NCBI RefSeq assembly: GCF_014333525.1
Contig: NZ_JACSCX010000006.1
Span: 186,001 to 250,000 of the forward strand
Source of the DNA: Hymenobacter puniceus
Lineage (GTDB): Bacteria; Bacteroidota; Bacteroidia; Cytophagales; Hymenobacteraceae
DNA: 64,000 bases
Reading direction: 5' to 3'
Shown: positions 8,973-17,288 of the stretch, piece after piece
Position numbering within the stretch: the stretch's first letter is position 1
Layout of the letters: every line of letters starts with the position of its first letter
Made by a program: the position numbers and the translations under genes
The notes under the pieces: model-generated
The model's input: only the letters and a program-made list of their open reading frames with translations
The model's database searches: none
Told to the model about the DNA's origin: nothing

Positions 8973-10175
8973 TTAGTAGGTGAAAACAATCAACTTAAGC
9001 AGAATGACCAGCGGAATCACTTCTGTGGCGCAAAGGTACGAAAACAAATGTAGATTCAGTAGGGAGGCTTTACGATGAATAGTGCGGGCCACGCGCACTA
9101 CAGTGCCTACCAACAGCAAGGAAACCACACCGTTGGACACCCACAATACGGCGGCCGGCAGCGTCTGATTCAGGCCCAGGTAGAGGAGCATTACTAGGGG
9201 CAGACACAGCCCTAAGAACAGTAGCGTACGAATAAACTCCCGGTACTGGACGGCTACCAGCTCGCCAACATCAAAGATGTACCCCATTAGTTCGAGAAAC
9301 AGGTACTTGCCCATCACAAAAGCGGCTATAATAGCCGTGTAGAGCAGTATTCGAGATATCAGGGCAGACTCGGGCACATCAAACAGCCGCTGCAGCATGG
9401 CAATGTTCTGCACATTGGTATGAATAGCAACCAGTAGCAGCGCAAAGGAGAGCGAGAAGACCACAACCAGCAAAATATTGAGCCAGGTCACGGTGGGCTT
9501 TACCAGAAATTCCTGTTGAGTTGCAGACTTACTCCACACATTATCGATCTGATAAATGCGTGCAAAGCCTGGTTGGTATGCAGCCCGAATGCTTCCGTAT
9601 AGAAGCCCAATCAGGAGCAGAAACAGTAGAAAGACATTTTCACCCGGATGACTACGAGCTAATGGCTGCGCCAAGAGCGGGGCCACCGGACTTTTGGTAG
9701 GCCCTGCCTGAGCGGTAGTGGCAGCAGTACGAACCTCTACGAAGGAACTCAGGTTGGGCACCATCTGTGGATGCCACACGCAGAGCAGGTGTGGCCCAGG
9801 TGCGGAACCAGGTGGCAACAGCCGCGCCAGGTCGATTGTGTAGGCCGCCGCCGCCGGTGCCGTGAATACCAAGCGGTTATCCAGGAAAAGGCTCTGGCCG
9901 CTACGGGCAGTAAAAGATATTATGAACGGACGCTGTGGCCGTAACGGCAGCCATTGATAATAGGCGTGCGCCGGGCTATGATAATCAGGCAAGTAGAGTA
10001 CCAGCCGATTGCGAGCTTCATCATGGATAAGCCAATCGGGGGAAAGTCCACTGCGCAGGGCAGGCGGAAGCGGCCGGTACTCTGCTGCTGCACCGCTACG
10101 GCCAGCAAGCAGGCACAGTAAGCACAGCAGGAGTTGCGGTGCTGATAGCCATACGCTGCGTCGCCAACGACTCAT
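8973..10175 (-). CDS. DUF4271 domain membrane protein
   Basis: A Bacteroidota-specific membrane protein family of unknown biochemical function. The 400-residue protein has a signal peptide (about 1-30), a periplasmic beta-rich region to about 170, and roughly seven membrane helices from about 180 to the end (NVFLLFLLLIGLLYGSI, LNILLVVVFSLSFALLLVAI, YTAIIAAFVMGKYLFLELM and others). It is 70 bases upstream of hemD and probably cotranscribed. Its place beside gldKLMN and porP suggests an envelope or secretion link, but that is inference from position only. Confidence 0.8.
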   Translation of the reverse strand: MSRWRRSVWLSAPQLLLCLLCLLAGRSGAAAEYRPLPPALRSGLSPDWLIHDEARNRLVLYLPDYHSPAHAYYQWLPLRPQRPFIISFTARSGQSLFLDNRLVFTAPAAAAYTIDLARLLPPGSAPGPHLLCVWHPQMVPNLSSFVEVRTAATTAQAGPTKSPVAPLLAQPLARSHPGENVFLLFLLLIGLLYGSIRAAYQPGFARIYQIDNVWSKSATQQEFLVKPTVTWLNILLVVVFSLSFALLLVAIHTNVQNIAMLQRLFDVPESALISRILLYTAIIAAFVMGKYLFLELMGYIFDVGELVAVQYREFIRTLLFLGLCLPLVMLLYLGLNQTLPAAVLWVSNGVVSLLLVGTVVRVARTIHRKASLLNLHLFSYLCATEVIPLVILLKLIVFTY

Positions 10176-10192
10176 AAATAAATCAGGCCGCT

Positions 10193-11260
10193 TCAGGAAG
10201 CTACTCGTTGCTCAGCGCTACGGCTGCGATATACTCCCAGAAATACACTCAACACAACAGAGAAACCAACCAGGCAGCCGATGAGAATCGTATTGCCGAG
10301 GTAGGCGAAGTTAATGACGAACAGAATTACAATTATGTTGAGAAGAGCCAGCAGCAGCACTGTGCTGATTTGCTGAAAGCCCATGGCCAGGATACGGTGG
10401 TGTACGTGATTTTTATCCGGCGAAAAAGGCGAGCGGCCAGCCATCATACGCACAATAAACACCCGCAGCGTATCGAATAGTGGTACAAACAGGATGCCGG
10501 CTGCCACTGAAGGAGCCGAAGAGTTAAAAGGCTGACCTACTTTCAGGCCCATTTCGATGAACTGGATTGTAAGTACCGAAACGATGAACCCGCACACCAG
10601 AGAACCAGTGTCGCCCATGAAGATACTGGCCCGGTGGAAGTTGTAGCGCAGAAACCCGATAATGCCACCCATCAGACATACGGATACGAAAACGTAGTTG
10701 CTGAAGCTGGGGCCGCCATAGCGCACAAAGTAGTAGCCTAGGGTACTAACGATGGTCAGAACAATAGTGCCAGCCAAGCCATCAAGGCCGTCGATGAGGT
10801 TGATGGCATTGGTGATGCCCACAATAGCCAGGAACGTGAAGGCATAGCTGATACCAACCGGCAACTCCTGAATGCCCAGAATTCCCTGGAAACTGGTCAG
10901 GCGGACATCGGCCATGATCATGACAATGCCAGTGGCCAGCAACTGTCCCACAAACTTTTTGGAAACGGAAATCGAGACTAGGTCGTCTTTCAGGCCTACG
11001 AAAAACAGCACGATGCAGCCCGCCAGCAACTGCTGAATACCATTGCCCAAATCAGCGAAAATGGTAAGGGCCGACATGAAGCCGGCAAACACAGCTACTC
11101 CACCCAGCCGCGGCGTCAATGATTCGTGCACAGTACGCACGTTGGGCGTATCGAGCATATTTTTCAGATGCGCGATGTAGATAATGGACGGTACGGCGAA
11201 CAGAGCCACCAGAAACGCCCAAAGAAAGGACAAGCTTAATTGTATTCCGAGGGGGGTCAT
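10193..11260 (-). CDS. WecA/TagO/MraY-family glycosyl-1-phosphate transferase
   Basis: Integral membrane enzyme that transfers a sugar-1-phosphate from a UDP-sugar to undecaprenyl phosphate, starting a surface polysaccharide. The 355-residue protein is highly hydrophobic with about ten or eleven helices. Family motifs are present: TVHESLTPRLGG, the Asp-Asp pair in FVGLKDDL, AINLIDGLDGLAG, FMGDTGSLVCGF and the His-rich PDKNHVHHRI loop. These fit the WecA/TagO branch rather than MraY. The exact sugar cannot be read from sequence. It is 17 bases upstream of the DUF4271 gene, and no other polysaccharide genes are adjacent. Confidence 0.9.
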   Translation of the reverse strand: MTPLGIQLSLSFLWAFLVALFAVPSIIYIAHLKNMLDTPNVRTVHESLTPRLGGVAVFAGFMSALTIFADLGNGIQQLLAGCIVLFFVGLKDDLVSISVSKKFVGQLLATGIVMIMADVRLTSFQGILGIQELPVGISYAFTFLAIVGITNAINLIDGLDGLAGTIVLTIVSTLGYYFVRYGGPSFSNYVFVSVCLMGGIIGFLRYNFHRASIFMGDTGSLVCGFIVSVLTIQFIEMGLKVGQPFNSSAPSVAAGILFVPLFDTLRVFIVRMMAGRSPFSPDKNHVHHRILAMGFQQISTVLLLALLNIIVILFVINFAYLGNTILIGCLVGFSVVLSVFLGVYRSRSAEQRVAS

Positions 11261-11317
11261 AAGCAGGCAGCTTGAAAAGGAGCGGTGAGGCCGAACACTG
11301 AAAACTGCGGAAAGTAT

Positions 11318-11734
11318 CTACACATGCAGAATACCGTCGCGGCCAAGCAACGCAATAGGAGTCAGGTTGGCGGGAACGATAGAATCAGGAACGAAAATGA
11401 ATTTCTTGTCGAACACTTGCGCGCCCTGGTAGTAGCTCACCCAGTACTGATTGTTGAGATGAAAAAGTGCCGGATCAATTGGCTCGATTGGCACTGCTGA
11501 GAGCGGGGCTACTTCAGCAAAGACATGACGAAGGGTGGAAGTCTTTACGGCTTCCCCGTCGGGCTGGATGCCGTAGCCGTGCGAGTTGACGATGACGTTC
11601 TGCAAGGCATAGTCGTTGTCGTTGACCAAGTACACCAGCCAGCCGGGCTTGCCTTCTTCTGTGGCAGCAGCCTCATCGGGCACTACTGCCACAGTTACAC
11701 CCTCTACCGGATCGAATTTGATATCTTCTTTCAT
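11318..11734 (-). CDS. Conserved hypothetical protein
   Basis: A 138-residue soluble, acidic protein with no signal peptide. It reads like one small beta-rich domain (VTVAVVPDEAAA, WLVYLVNDNDYALQNVIVNSHGYG, HLNNQYWVSYYQGAQVFDKKFIFVP). I do not recognise a characterised family. Its ATG overlaps the lipB stop in an ATGA arrangement, so it is translationally coupled to lipB. Coupling alone does not establish a role in lipoylation. Confidence 0.75.
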   Translation of the reverse strand: MKEDIKFDPVEGVTVAVVPDEAAATEEGKPGWLVYLVNDNDYALQNVIVNSHGYGIQPDGEAVKTSTLRHVFAEVAPLSAVPIEPIDPALFHLNNQYWVSYYQGAQVFDKKFIFVPDSIVPANLTPIALLGRDGILHV

Positions 11735-12549
11735 GCGGATACTTCAAATGTGGGTACCGACAGCACCGGACGTCCGGCGGCCAGCAGCCATTCGGCCTCA
11801 AACAAACGCGCCAGGTGTGGTAGCAAACGGGTTTCCACTTCGGCCAGCGGAACCTGCCGCCCTAACTCCTGGGCCATGGAAGTCACAGCTTTATCGGTGA
11901 TGCCACAGGGTACTATGTGGCCGAAATACGACAAGTCTGTGTTGACATTAAGAGCAAAGCCATGCATGGTGACCCAGCGGCTGCACTTCACGCCCATTGC
12001 ACATATTTTGCGCGGATTGGCGGCTCCTTCCTCGAAATCGAACCATACGCCGGTAAGGCCGGCAATGCGGCCTGCTTGTAACCCATAATCGGCCAGCGTC
12101 AGAATAACGGCTTCTTCCAACAGCCGGAGGTAACGGTGGATGTCGGTGAAGAAGTTGTCGAGGTCGAAGATGGGGTAGCCGACCAGTTGGCCGGGGCCGT
12201 GGTAAGTAATGTCGCCGCCGCGGTTGATACGATGGAACGTAGCGCCGTGGGTTGCCAGGCCAGCTTCGTCAAGCAACAAGTGCTCAGGCTTGCCACTTTT
12301 GCCCAGCGTGTACACTGGCGGATGCTCACACAGTAGCAGATAATTAGCTGTAGACTGCGGTGCATGGCCAGCCTCTGTGGCTTGCCGGTTATACGTTTTC
12401 ACGCTCAGCGTGTGCGCCAGCAACTGCTCTTGGTATGCCCAGGCTGCCTCATATCCGATCAGGCCCAACTGCTCTACCCGAATTAGCCGGCTAGCTAGAG
12501 CGGCCGAAACCGCATCGGCGGGCACCACATGAAGAGAATTTTCGGGCAT
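11731..12549 (-). CDS. lipB: Octanoyl-[acyl-carrier-protein]:protein octanoyltransferase LipB
   Basis: LipB moves octanoate from acyl carrier protein to lipoyl domains of 2-oxoacid dehydrogenases and the glycine cleavage H protein. The family signatures are visible: RGGDITYHGPGQLVGYPIFDL and KICAMGVKCSRWVTMHGFALNVN. The catalytic region is YFGHIVPCGI, with the nucleophilic Cys. ATG 12549 gives 272 residues and is preferred over an upstream GTG at 12561. A consensus promoter lies about 95 bases upstream. The downstream hypothetical overlaps its stop by four bases. Confidence 0.95.
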   Translation of the reverse strand: MPENSLHVVPADAVSAALASRLIRVEQLGLIGYEAAWAYQEQLLAHTLSVKTYNRQATEAGHAPQSTANYLLLCEHPPVYTLGKSGKPEHLLLDEAGLATHGATFHRINRGGDITYHGPGQLVGYPIFDLDNFFTDIHRYLRLLEEAVILTLADYGLQAGRIAGLTGVWFDFEEGAANPRKICAMGVKCSRWVTMHGFALNVNTDLSYFGHIVPCGITDKAVTSMAQELGRQVPLAEVETRLLPHLARLFEAEWLLAAGRPVLSVPTFEVSA

Positions 12550-12643
12550 AGCATTGGGCACTTGGCAACAAACAACCTACCCACTGGGCAGGCGGGAAGT
12601 TGAAATGAGTCCGGAACGGTAAAAACCCTTCCCGGAAAACACC

Positions 12644-12673
12644 CAAAGTTACTAGATTCGAAACCAAACTCAA
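12644..12673 (-). promoter_or_regulatory. Bacteroidota-type promoter for lipB
   Basis: The minus strand shows TTG, 19 bases, then TAACTTTG, an exact fit to the -33/-7 consensus. It lies in the divergent lipB/yraN gap and implies a leader of roughly 85-90 bases. Confidence 0.65.
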
Positions 12674-12715
12674 TTTGCCGACCGGCAACCGAAGTGTTGT
12701 ACTTATAACCCAACC

Positions 12716-13075
12716 ATGGCAACTGCCGCCCACGACCTAGGACATGCCGGCGAGCAAGCTGCCGCTGATTATCTGATGCAGCAAGGTTTGGAAGTGCTTT
12801 ACCGTGGCTACAGGCACGGGCGCGCCGAAGTAGACCTTGTGGCCCGGCACCACCCTCATCTGCTCGTGTTTGTGGAGGTGAAAGCCAGGTCCTCCAGCCA
12901 ATATGGCTACCCCGAAACCTTTGTATCGGAACGAAAAAAGCAACTATTTCGGCTGGCCGCCGAGCAACTGCAAGTAGTTCTGGACTGGACCGGCGACATT
13001 CGGTTTGATATTCTGGCCGTCACGCCTACAGCGGGTGGCTTCCGGATTGAACACTTCGAAGACGCCTTTTACTAA
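12716..13075 (+). CDS. YraN/UPF0102 family nuclease-fold protein
   Basis: A 119-residue protein with the restriction-endonuclease-like core of the UPF0102 family: GHAGEQAAADYLMQQGLEVLYRGYR, then AEVDLVARHH and LVFVEVKARSS. Together these form the E...D...ExK metal-binding motif. The family is found in most bacteria; a role in DNA recombination or repair is suspected but not well defined. It is transcribed divergently from lipB and ends 6 bases from the stop of the convergent lipoprotein gene. Confidence 0.92.
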   Translation: MATAAHDLGHAGEQAAADYLMQQGLEVLYRGYRHGRAEVDLVARHHPHLLVFVEVKARSSSQYGYPETFVSERKKQLFRLAAEQLQVVLDWTGDIRFDILAVTPTAGGFRIEHFEDAFY

Positions 13076-13081
13076 GGGATT

Positions 13082-14047
13082 CTACTTGCGGCTCCCTGGG
13101 CGGTCCGTCACCGCGTCGCGCTTGTCGAACTTGTCTTTCTCATACACCATCACCCCGTTGCGGTTGTACTCCTTCACGAGAATCGGCTCGGTTACTTCCG
13201 GGTCGAAGCCAGATTCGCCGTAGGTGTAGACGTAGTGCCGGCGGTCTTTAGTGTTGCGGAACCCCCAGTACTTGGTCCACTCCCCTACTTTCTTACCATT
13301 CTCAAACTGCCCTTCCCACTCGCGCTTGCCGTTTTCCGTGAACTTCACATAGTCACCTTCGAGCTTGCCGTTCACGTAGGGCACCACCTCTTTCAGGAGC
13401 TTGTTGCCGGCATCGTAATAGGTCACGTTGGCGTCGCGGGGGAAGCCCATTTCGTAGTGCTGCTTGTTTACCAGCACATTGTCTTTGGTAAGCTTTTCCC
13501 AGCGGAGGTGTTTGGTGCCCATAGCAAAGAAGCCGGTTTCCACCAGTTTGCCGCCCTGAAACTTCTTGTATGGGCCGTGCAGTACCTTATCGGTGGCCGG
13601 GTCTAGTTCGCTGTTAGCCTTGAAAATCTTCCGTTTGCGTGGGTTGAAGTAGTACACCGAAATGGCGTAGGAGCTGGGCTGCTGAAACGCCTTGAGATAG
13701 TAAAACACTTCCAGCACCTGGTTTTTGCCCTTCGGGCCCGACTTGGTAAAGCCCTTCTTGATTCGCTCCCCAAGGAAGATGTTCTTCTTTTTCTTTTTGC
13801 CTTGGCGCTGGGCTAGCTTTTCTTTGTCCTTATCAGCCTTTTGCTGCTCCTTGGTCAGGCCCAGCTTTTTGGCTTCAAGCGAAGGCGCATTAGTAGTGTC
13901 GCGGGAGGTAGTAAGCGTGTCGACCCCTGCCACTGTGCCACCAGCGTCAGGGCGGCTATTGAAGGATACAGTCTTCCTGGAACAAGCTTCCAACGTGCTA
14001 ATAGCAGTCAGCAGCAGTAGCAGAATATGTAGACGGAGAAAGCGCAT
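13082..14047 (-). CDS. Lipoprotein with MORN-like/YwqK-type repeats
   Basis: ATG 14047 gives 321 residues with a lipoprotein signal (MRFLRLHILLLLLTAISTLEAC). A longer frame from 14119 would hide it. A Lys-rich segment at about 75-110 (KEQQKADKDKEKLAQRQGKKKKKN) precedes the C-terminal half. There, short repeats such as YVNGKLEGDYVKFTENGKREWEGQFENGKKVGEWTKY resemble the MORN-like repeats of the YwqK family, often surface-exposed in Bacteroidota. The function is unknown. A TACGTTTG -7-like box lies at 14078-14085, but no good -33 element is visible. Confidence 0.78.
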   Translation of the reverse strand: MRFLRLHILLLLLTAISTLEACSRKTVSFNSRPDAGGTVAGVDTLTTSRDTTNAPSLEAKKLGLTKEQQKADKDKEKLAQRQGKKKKKNIFLGERIKKGFTKSGPKGKNQVLEVFYYLKAFQQPSSYAISVYYFNPRKRKIFKANSELDPATDKVLHGPYKKFQGGKLVETGFFAMGTKHLRWEKLTKDNVLVNKQHYEMGFPRDANVTYYDAGNKLLKEVVPYVNGKLEGDYVKFTENGKREWEGQFENGKKVGEWTKYWGFRNTKDRRHYVYTYGESGFDPEVTEPILVKEYNRNGVMVYEKDKFDKRDAVTDRPGSRK

Positions 14048-14173
14048 TGGCGTAAATACAGGCAGTTTTTGCAGCATCAAACGTAAAGATAAAGGGATTT
14101 GGTGCCCTAATTCTGCCACCTGCCAAATCGAGTTTGTACAGTAGAGGTTAGGTTTGCTCCTTGCAGTTAAACT

Positions 14174-14208
14174 AAAAACACCGGCTACCTATGGCGGCCG
14201 GTGTTTTT
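14174..14208 (-). terminator. Terminator after htpG
   Basis: AAAAACACCGGC pairs with GCCGGTGTTTTT around an 11-base loop. A/T runs on both sides allow function for htpG on the minus strand. Confidence 0.8.
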
Positions 14209-14240
14209 ATACTGTTTTAAACTACTGATACTTTTTAAAA

Positions 14241-16085
14241 CTACTCCGCTCCGAGCAATTCCGCGCTACGCTTCACAAACGCAGTCAGCGCTTCGCCTTT
14301 CAGCATATTCTGAGCGAGCAACGCCAGATCAAATGCCTGGCGAGCCAGTTTCTGGCCTGCTTCACTTTCTGCACGCAATACACGCTGCGCTACCGGGTGG
14401 TTGGCATTCACGCTTACGGTATAGCTGTCAGGCAGCGAGCCGAACATCTGCATACCTCCGCCACCACCAGCACGCTGCATGTCCTTCATGCGGCGCATAA
14501 ACTCAGGCACCGTAATAATTACCGGCGCATCCTGTGGCGACAACGCTTCCACCTGCACGTGCATCTGCTCGTTGCTGATGGCCGTCTTGAACAGGTCCTG
14601 CAGCTTGGTTTTGTCGTCGTCGCTGAGGACGCTTTCAGTGGTTTCCTCTTTCTCAATCAGCTTGCCGACGGTATCGGCGTCGACGCGCTTGAAGGTGGTT
14701 TTCTCCAGCTTCTGCTCCAGCTGCCCAATGAAGTGCGAATCGAGCGGGCCGTTGAGTTCCAGCACATCGTAGCCGCGCTCCGTGGCAACCTGCACGAAGC
14801 CGTGCTGCGCCTCGGCGTCGGTGGTGTAGAGTACTACCGTTTGCTCGTTCTTGTCTTTCTGGTTGGCCTGCACGAACTCCTGGTACTCGGGCAGCGTGAA
14901 CAGCTTGCCGGCCACGTTCTGCACCAGCGCAAAATCCTTGGCTTTGTCGTAGAACTTTTCGTCGGACAGCATGCCGTACTTCACGAACAGGCCGATATCC
15001 GACCACTTGGCCTCGTAGCCAGCACGGTCCTGCTTGAACAGGCTGCTTAGCTTGTCGGCGACCTTCTTGGTGATGTAGGTGTTGATTTTGCGCACTGCAG
15101 CATCGGCCTGCAGGAAGCTGCGCGACACGTTCAGCGGAATGTCGGGCGAGTCGATAACGCCGTGCAGCAGCATCAGAAACTCAGGCACAACGTCCTTCAC
15201 CTCATCGGTGATGAACACCTGGCGCGAGTACAGCTGGATTTTGTTGCGCTGAAACTGCAGCTCGTCCTTCACCTTCGGGAAGTACAGAATGCCAGTCAGG
15301 TTGAAGGGGTAATCGACGTTGAGGTGAATCCAGAACAGCGGCGGCTCGGAAAACGGATACAGCTCTTGGTAGAACTTCACGTAGTCCTCGTCGGTCAGCT
15401 CGGCCGGCTGCTTGGTCCAGATGGGGGCCGTCTGGTTGATTACTTCGCCCTCAAACTCAATTTCGATGGGCAGAAACTTGCAGTACTTGGTGAGGATGCC
15501 TTTCAGACGCGCTTCCTCCAGAAACTCGTCGGAATCCTCGGCTACGTGCAGTACCACGTCGGTGCCGCGCTCGGCCTTGGCGTGCTCGCCGGTAGGCTCT
15601 TCCAACGTAAACTCGGTGCTACCGTCGCACGTCCAATGGGCCGTCAGCGTATCCTCTTTATAGGATTTCGACCAGATTTCCACCTCTTTGGCCACCATGA
15701 AAGCCGAGTAGAAGCCTAAGCCAAACTGCCCGATGATCTGGTCTTTGGTGGCGGCATCCTTCTCCTTGTATTGCTCCACAAACTCGGTGGCGCCCGAAAA
15801 GGCAATCTGGTTGATATACTTTTTGATTTCCTCGGCCGTCATGCCCAGGCCACGGTCGGAAATCGTGATTTTGCGCGCTTCCTTATCGACGGTCACGCGC
15901 ACCTTCAGCTCGCCCAACTCGCCTTTGAACTCGCCCAGCTGCGCCAGGCTTTTCAGTTTCTGCGTGGCATCTACTGCATTGCTGACCAGTTCCCGCAGGA
16001 AAATCTCGTGGTCGGAGTACAGAAACTTCTTGATGATGGGAAAGATATTCTCGGTGTGAATCGAGATGCTGCCTTTCTCTTGCAT
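14241..16085 (-). CDS. htpG: Molecular chaperone HtpG (Hsp90)
   Basis: ATP-dependent dimeric Hsp90 chaperone in the cytosol. The 614-residue length is typical. The GHKL ATPase domain is clear: FLRELVSNAVDA carries the catalytic Glu and Mg-binding Asn; DRGLGMTAEEI and GQFGLGFYSAFMVA form the nucleotide pocket and lid. The middle domain includes PLFWIHLNVDYPFNLTGILYFP and DSPDIPLNVSRSFLQ. The C-terminal dimerisation domain follows and ends in LLGAE without an MEEVD tail, as in bacteria. It is monocistronic, with its own terminator. No CIRCE-type operator was seen upstream. Confidence 0.97.
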   Translation of the reverse strand: MQEKGSISIHTENIFPIIKKFLYSDHEIFLRELVSNAVDATQKLKSLAQLGEFKGELGELKVRVTVDKEARKITISDRGLGMTAEEIKKYINQIAFSGATEFVEQYKEKDAATKDQIIGQFGLGFYSAFMVAKEVEIWSKSYKEDTLTAHWTCDGSTEFTLEEPTGEHAKAERGTDVVLHVAEDSDEFLEEARLKGILTKYCKFLPIEIEFEGEVINQTAPIWTKQPAELTDEDYVKFYQELYPFSEPPLFWIHLNVDYPFNLTGILYFPKVKDELQFQRNKIQLYSRQVFITDEVKDVVPEFLMLLHGVIDSPDIPLNVSRSFLQADAAVRKINTYITKKVADKLSSLFKQDRAGYEAKWSDIGLFVKYGMLSDEKFYDKAKDFALVQNVAGKLFTLPEYQEFVQANQKDKNEQTVVLYTTDAEAQHGFVQVATERGYDVLELNGPLDSHFIGQLEQKLEKTTFKRVDADTVGKLIEKEETTESVLSDDDKTKLQDLFKTAISNEQMHVQVEALSPQDAPVIITVPEFMRRMKDMQRAGGGGGMQMFGSLPDSYTVSVNANHPVAQRVLRAESEAGQKLARQAFDLALLAQNMLKGEALTAFVKRSAELLGAE

Positions 16086-16798
16086 AGCGCGTGAAAAATG
16101 GAGGTGAACAAGTAAAAACCGGACGATCTGCCAGCTACCTGGGGCACTGGTGTCGTTGGCTGGTGCGGTTCAAATCCTATTCCACCCTGCCGGGCGCTGT
16201 CATCCTGGCAGCGTTCCTCGGCCTTTTCCTGCGCTTGGCGCGCCACAGTAGCAGGCCAGTCAGTTGCGTCTTTTCTTAAGCTACTAACCGACGACCAGCT
16301 GCTTGCCCGAACCAACCACTGAAATTAGCCACCGCTCCCTCTTGCGGCAGGCACTGGCAGCCAACTCAGGCTGCCGCCGCCCAACGCCGAACAGCAGCCG
16401 CCGGATTTTCGACCGGCATAGCCAAGGCATGTTCTATTTTAGCTTGCGCAGCCCGAAAAACAGTGGCCGGCCGACGATACCCTAGTCGGGCCGGGCGATA
16501 ATAGAAAGGGGCCATCTTCATACAAACAGCGCTTCTGAGGCCGCAGGAGTACGCAGCTTCAGGCCAGGGCGAAGCACGTTGGCAACGCGGATAATCAGGC
16601 GGGCAGTTAGCTTTTTCATAGGGTATTGAGTGAGAGGAAATCCTACCACAAAGGTCCTGCGGGTATGTTGCCTGCACGTTTTCACGCAGTTATGAATTCG
16701 TGAACTGGCTGCCTACTTCGATTACACTTTTTTTAGGCCGAGCAGGTGCAATTAAAATTTCCGTGTACATTTGCTTTTGTTCGACACATTGTTGCATA
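16086..16798. other. Long intergenic region between htpG and the metal locus
   Basis: About 700 bases without a convincing gene. It holds the presumed htpG control region, a possible 33-codon minus-strand reading frame (16518-16619) and, at its right end, the control region of the His-rich peptide gene. Longer open frames here lack plausible starts and family features. Confidence 0.6.
16518..16619 (-). CDS. Possible small peptide, 33 residues
   Basis: A short frame beginning with ATG encodes a basic amphipathic peptide (MKKLTARLIIRVANVLRPGL, then LRTPAASEALFV). Its MKK start and lysine/arginine spacing look peptide-like, but there is no clear ribosome site, no promoter match and no recognised homologue. 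It may be chance. I list it because it is the only plausible coding candidate in the gap. Confidence 0.2.
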   Translation of the reverse strand: MKKLTARLIIRVANVLRPGLKLRTPAASEALFV

Positions 16799-16804
16799 AT
16801 GCAA
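16766..16804 (+). promoter_or_regulatory. Candidate promoter and palindromic operator of the metal locus
   Basis: A TACATTTGC -7 box at 16766-16774 is followed by a perfect odd palindrome, TTGCAT-A-ATGCAA (16792-16804), which covers the ATG of the His-rich peptide gene. A palindrome just after the transcription start is a typical repressor site. A Fur-family (Zur-like) metal regulator is a plausible binder given the downstream genes, but this is inference. The -33 element is poor. Confidence 0.4.
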
Positions 16805-17140
16805 ACCTTTCGCTCCCGGCTGGCTATTCTGCTGCTGCTCTGCTTTACGCGGGTGCTGCTGCCGGAGGCGTGGGTGCTGAATCTGCACGCGCACGAACAC
16901 ACTTCCGAGGAGCCTACCCAGCTGCCGGGCGTGTTTAAGGGAAAGGCCCTGCTGAGTGCCAAGCACCAGCACTGCGCCGTCGACCACTTTTGTGATGTGC
17001 CGTTTCAGCCGGCCATGGCGATGCAGCTGCCCGAGGTTTTCCGGGCCTACCAGCGCAGCATTGCCGCGCCCATCGTATCGGTGTGGCGCGCGGCCCTCTG
17101 CCGCCCGGCCGACTTGCGCGGCCCGCCTTGCCTGAGCTAA
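16799..17140 (+). CDS. Small secreted His/Cys-rich protein upstream of a TonB receptor
   Basis: ATG 16799 gives 113 residues with a signal-like N-terminus (MQTFRSRLAILLLLCFTRVLL). Metal-ligand clusters are striking: LHAHEH, KHQHCAVDHFCD. It precedes two TonB receptors and a cation exporter, so periplasmic metal binding or sensing is a reasonable inference. I recall similar short HxHC proteins next to TonB receptors in other Bacteroidota but know no characterised member. A longer frame from 16700 is less likely because it would bury the signal peptide. Confidence 0.7.
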   Translation: MQTFRSRLAILLLLCFTRVLLPEAWVLNLHAHEHTSEEPTQLPGVFKGKALLSAKHQHCAVDHFCDVPFQPAMAMQLPEVFRAYQRSIAAPIVSVWRAALCRPADLRGPPCLS

Positions 17141-17288
17141 ACCCGTTTATGGCTGCCCTGGCGGCTTCGGCGTTGCCTGCCGAAGCGCCCTGCATCTGGG
17201 TTCATCCAGACCTTCTTCCCTGCCCGCCTACTCATGGCCTGGCTCGGCGGCGGCCGGTTTAGTTGCTCACGGCTTCTTCTGTTTTTCT

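Noticed and set aside
16150-16200. tRNA-like fragment (GGTTCAAATCC)
   Set aside because: The bases look like a T-loop, but the stems on either side do not pair, and no acceptor stem, anticodon arm or CCA was found.
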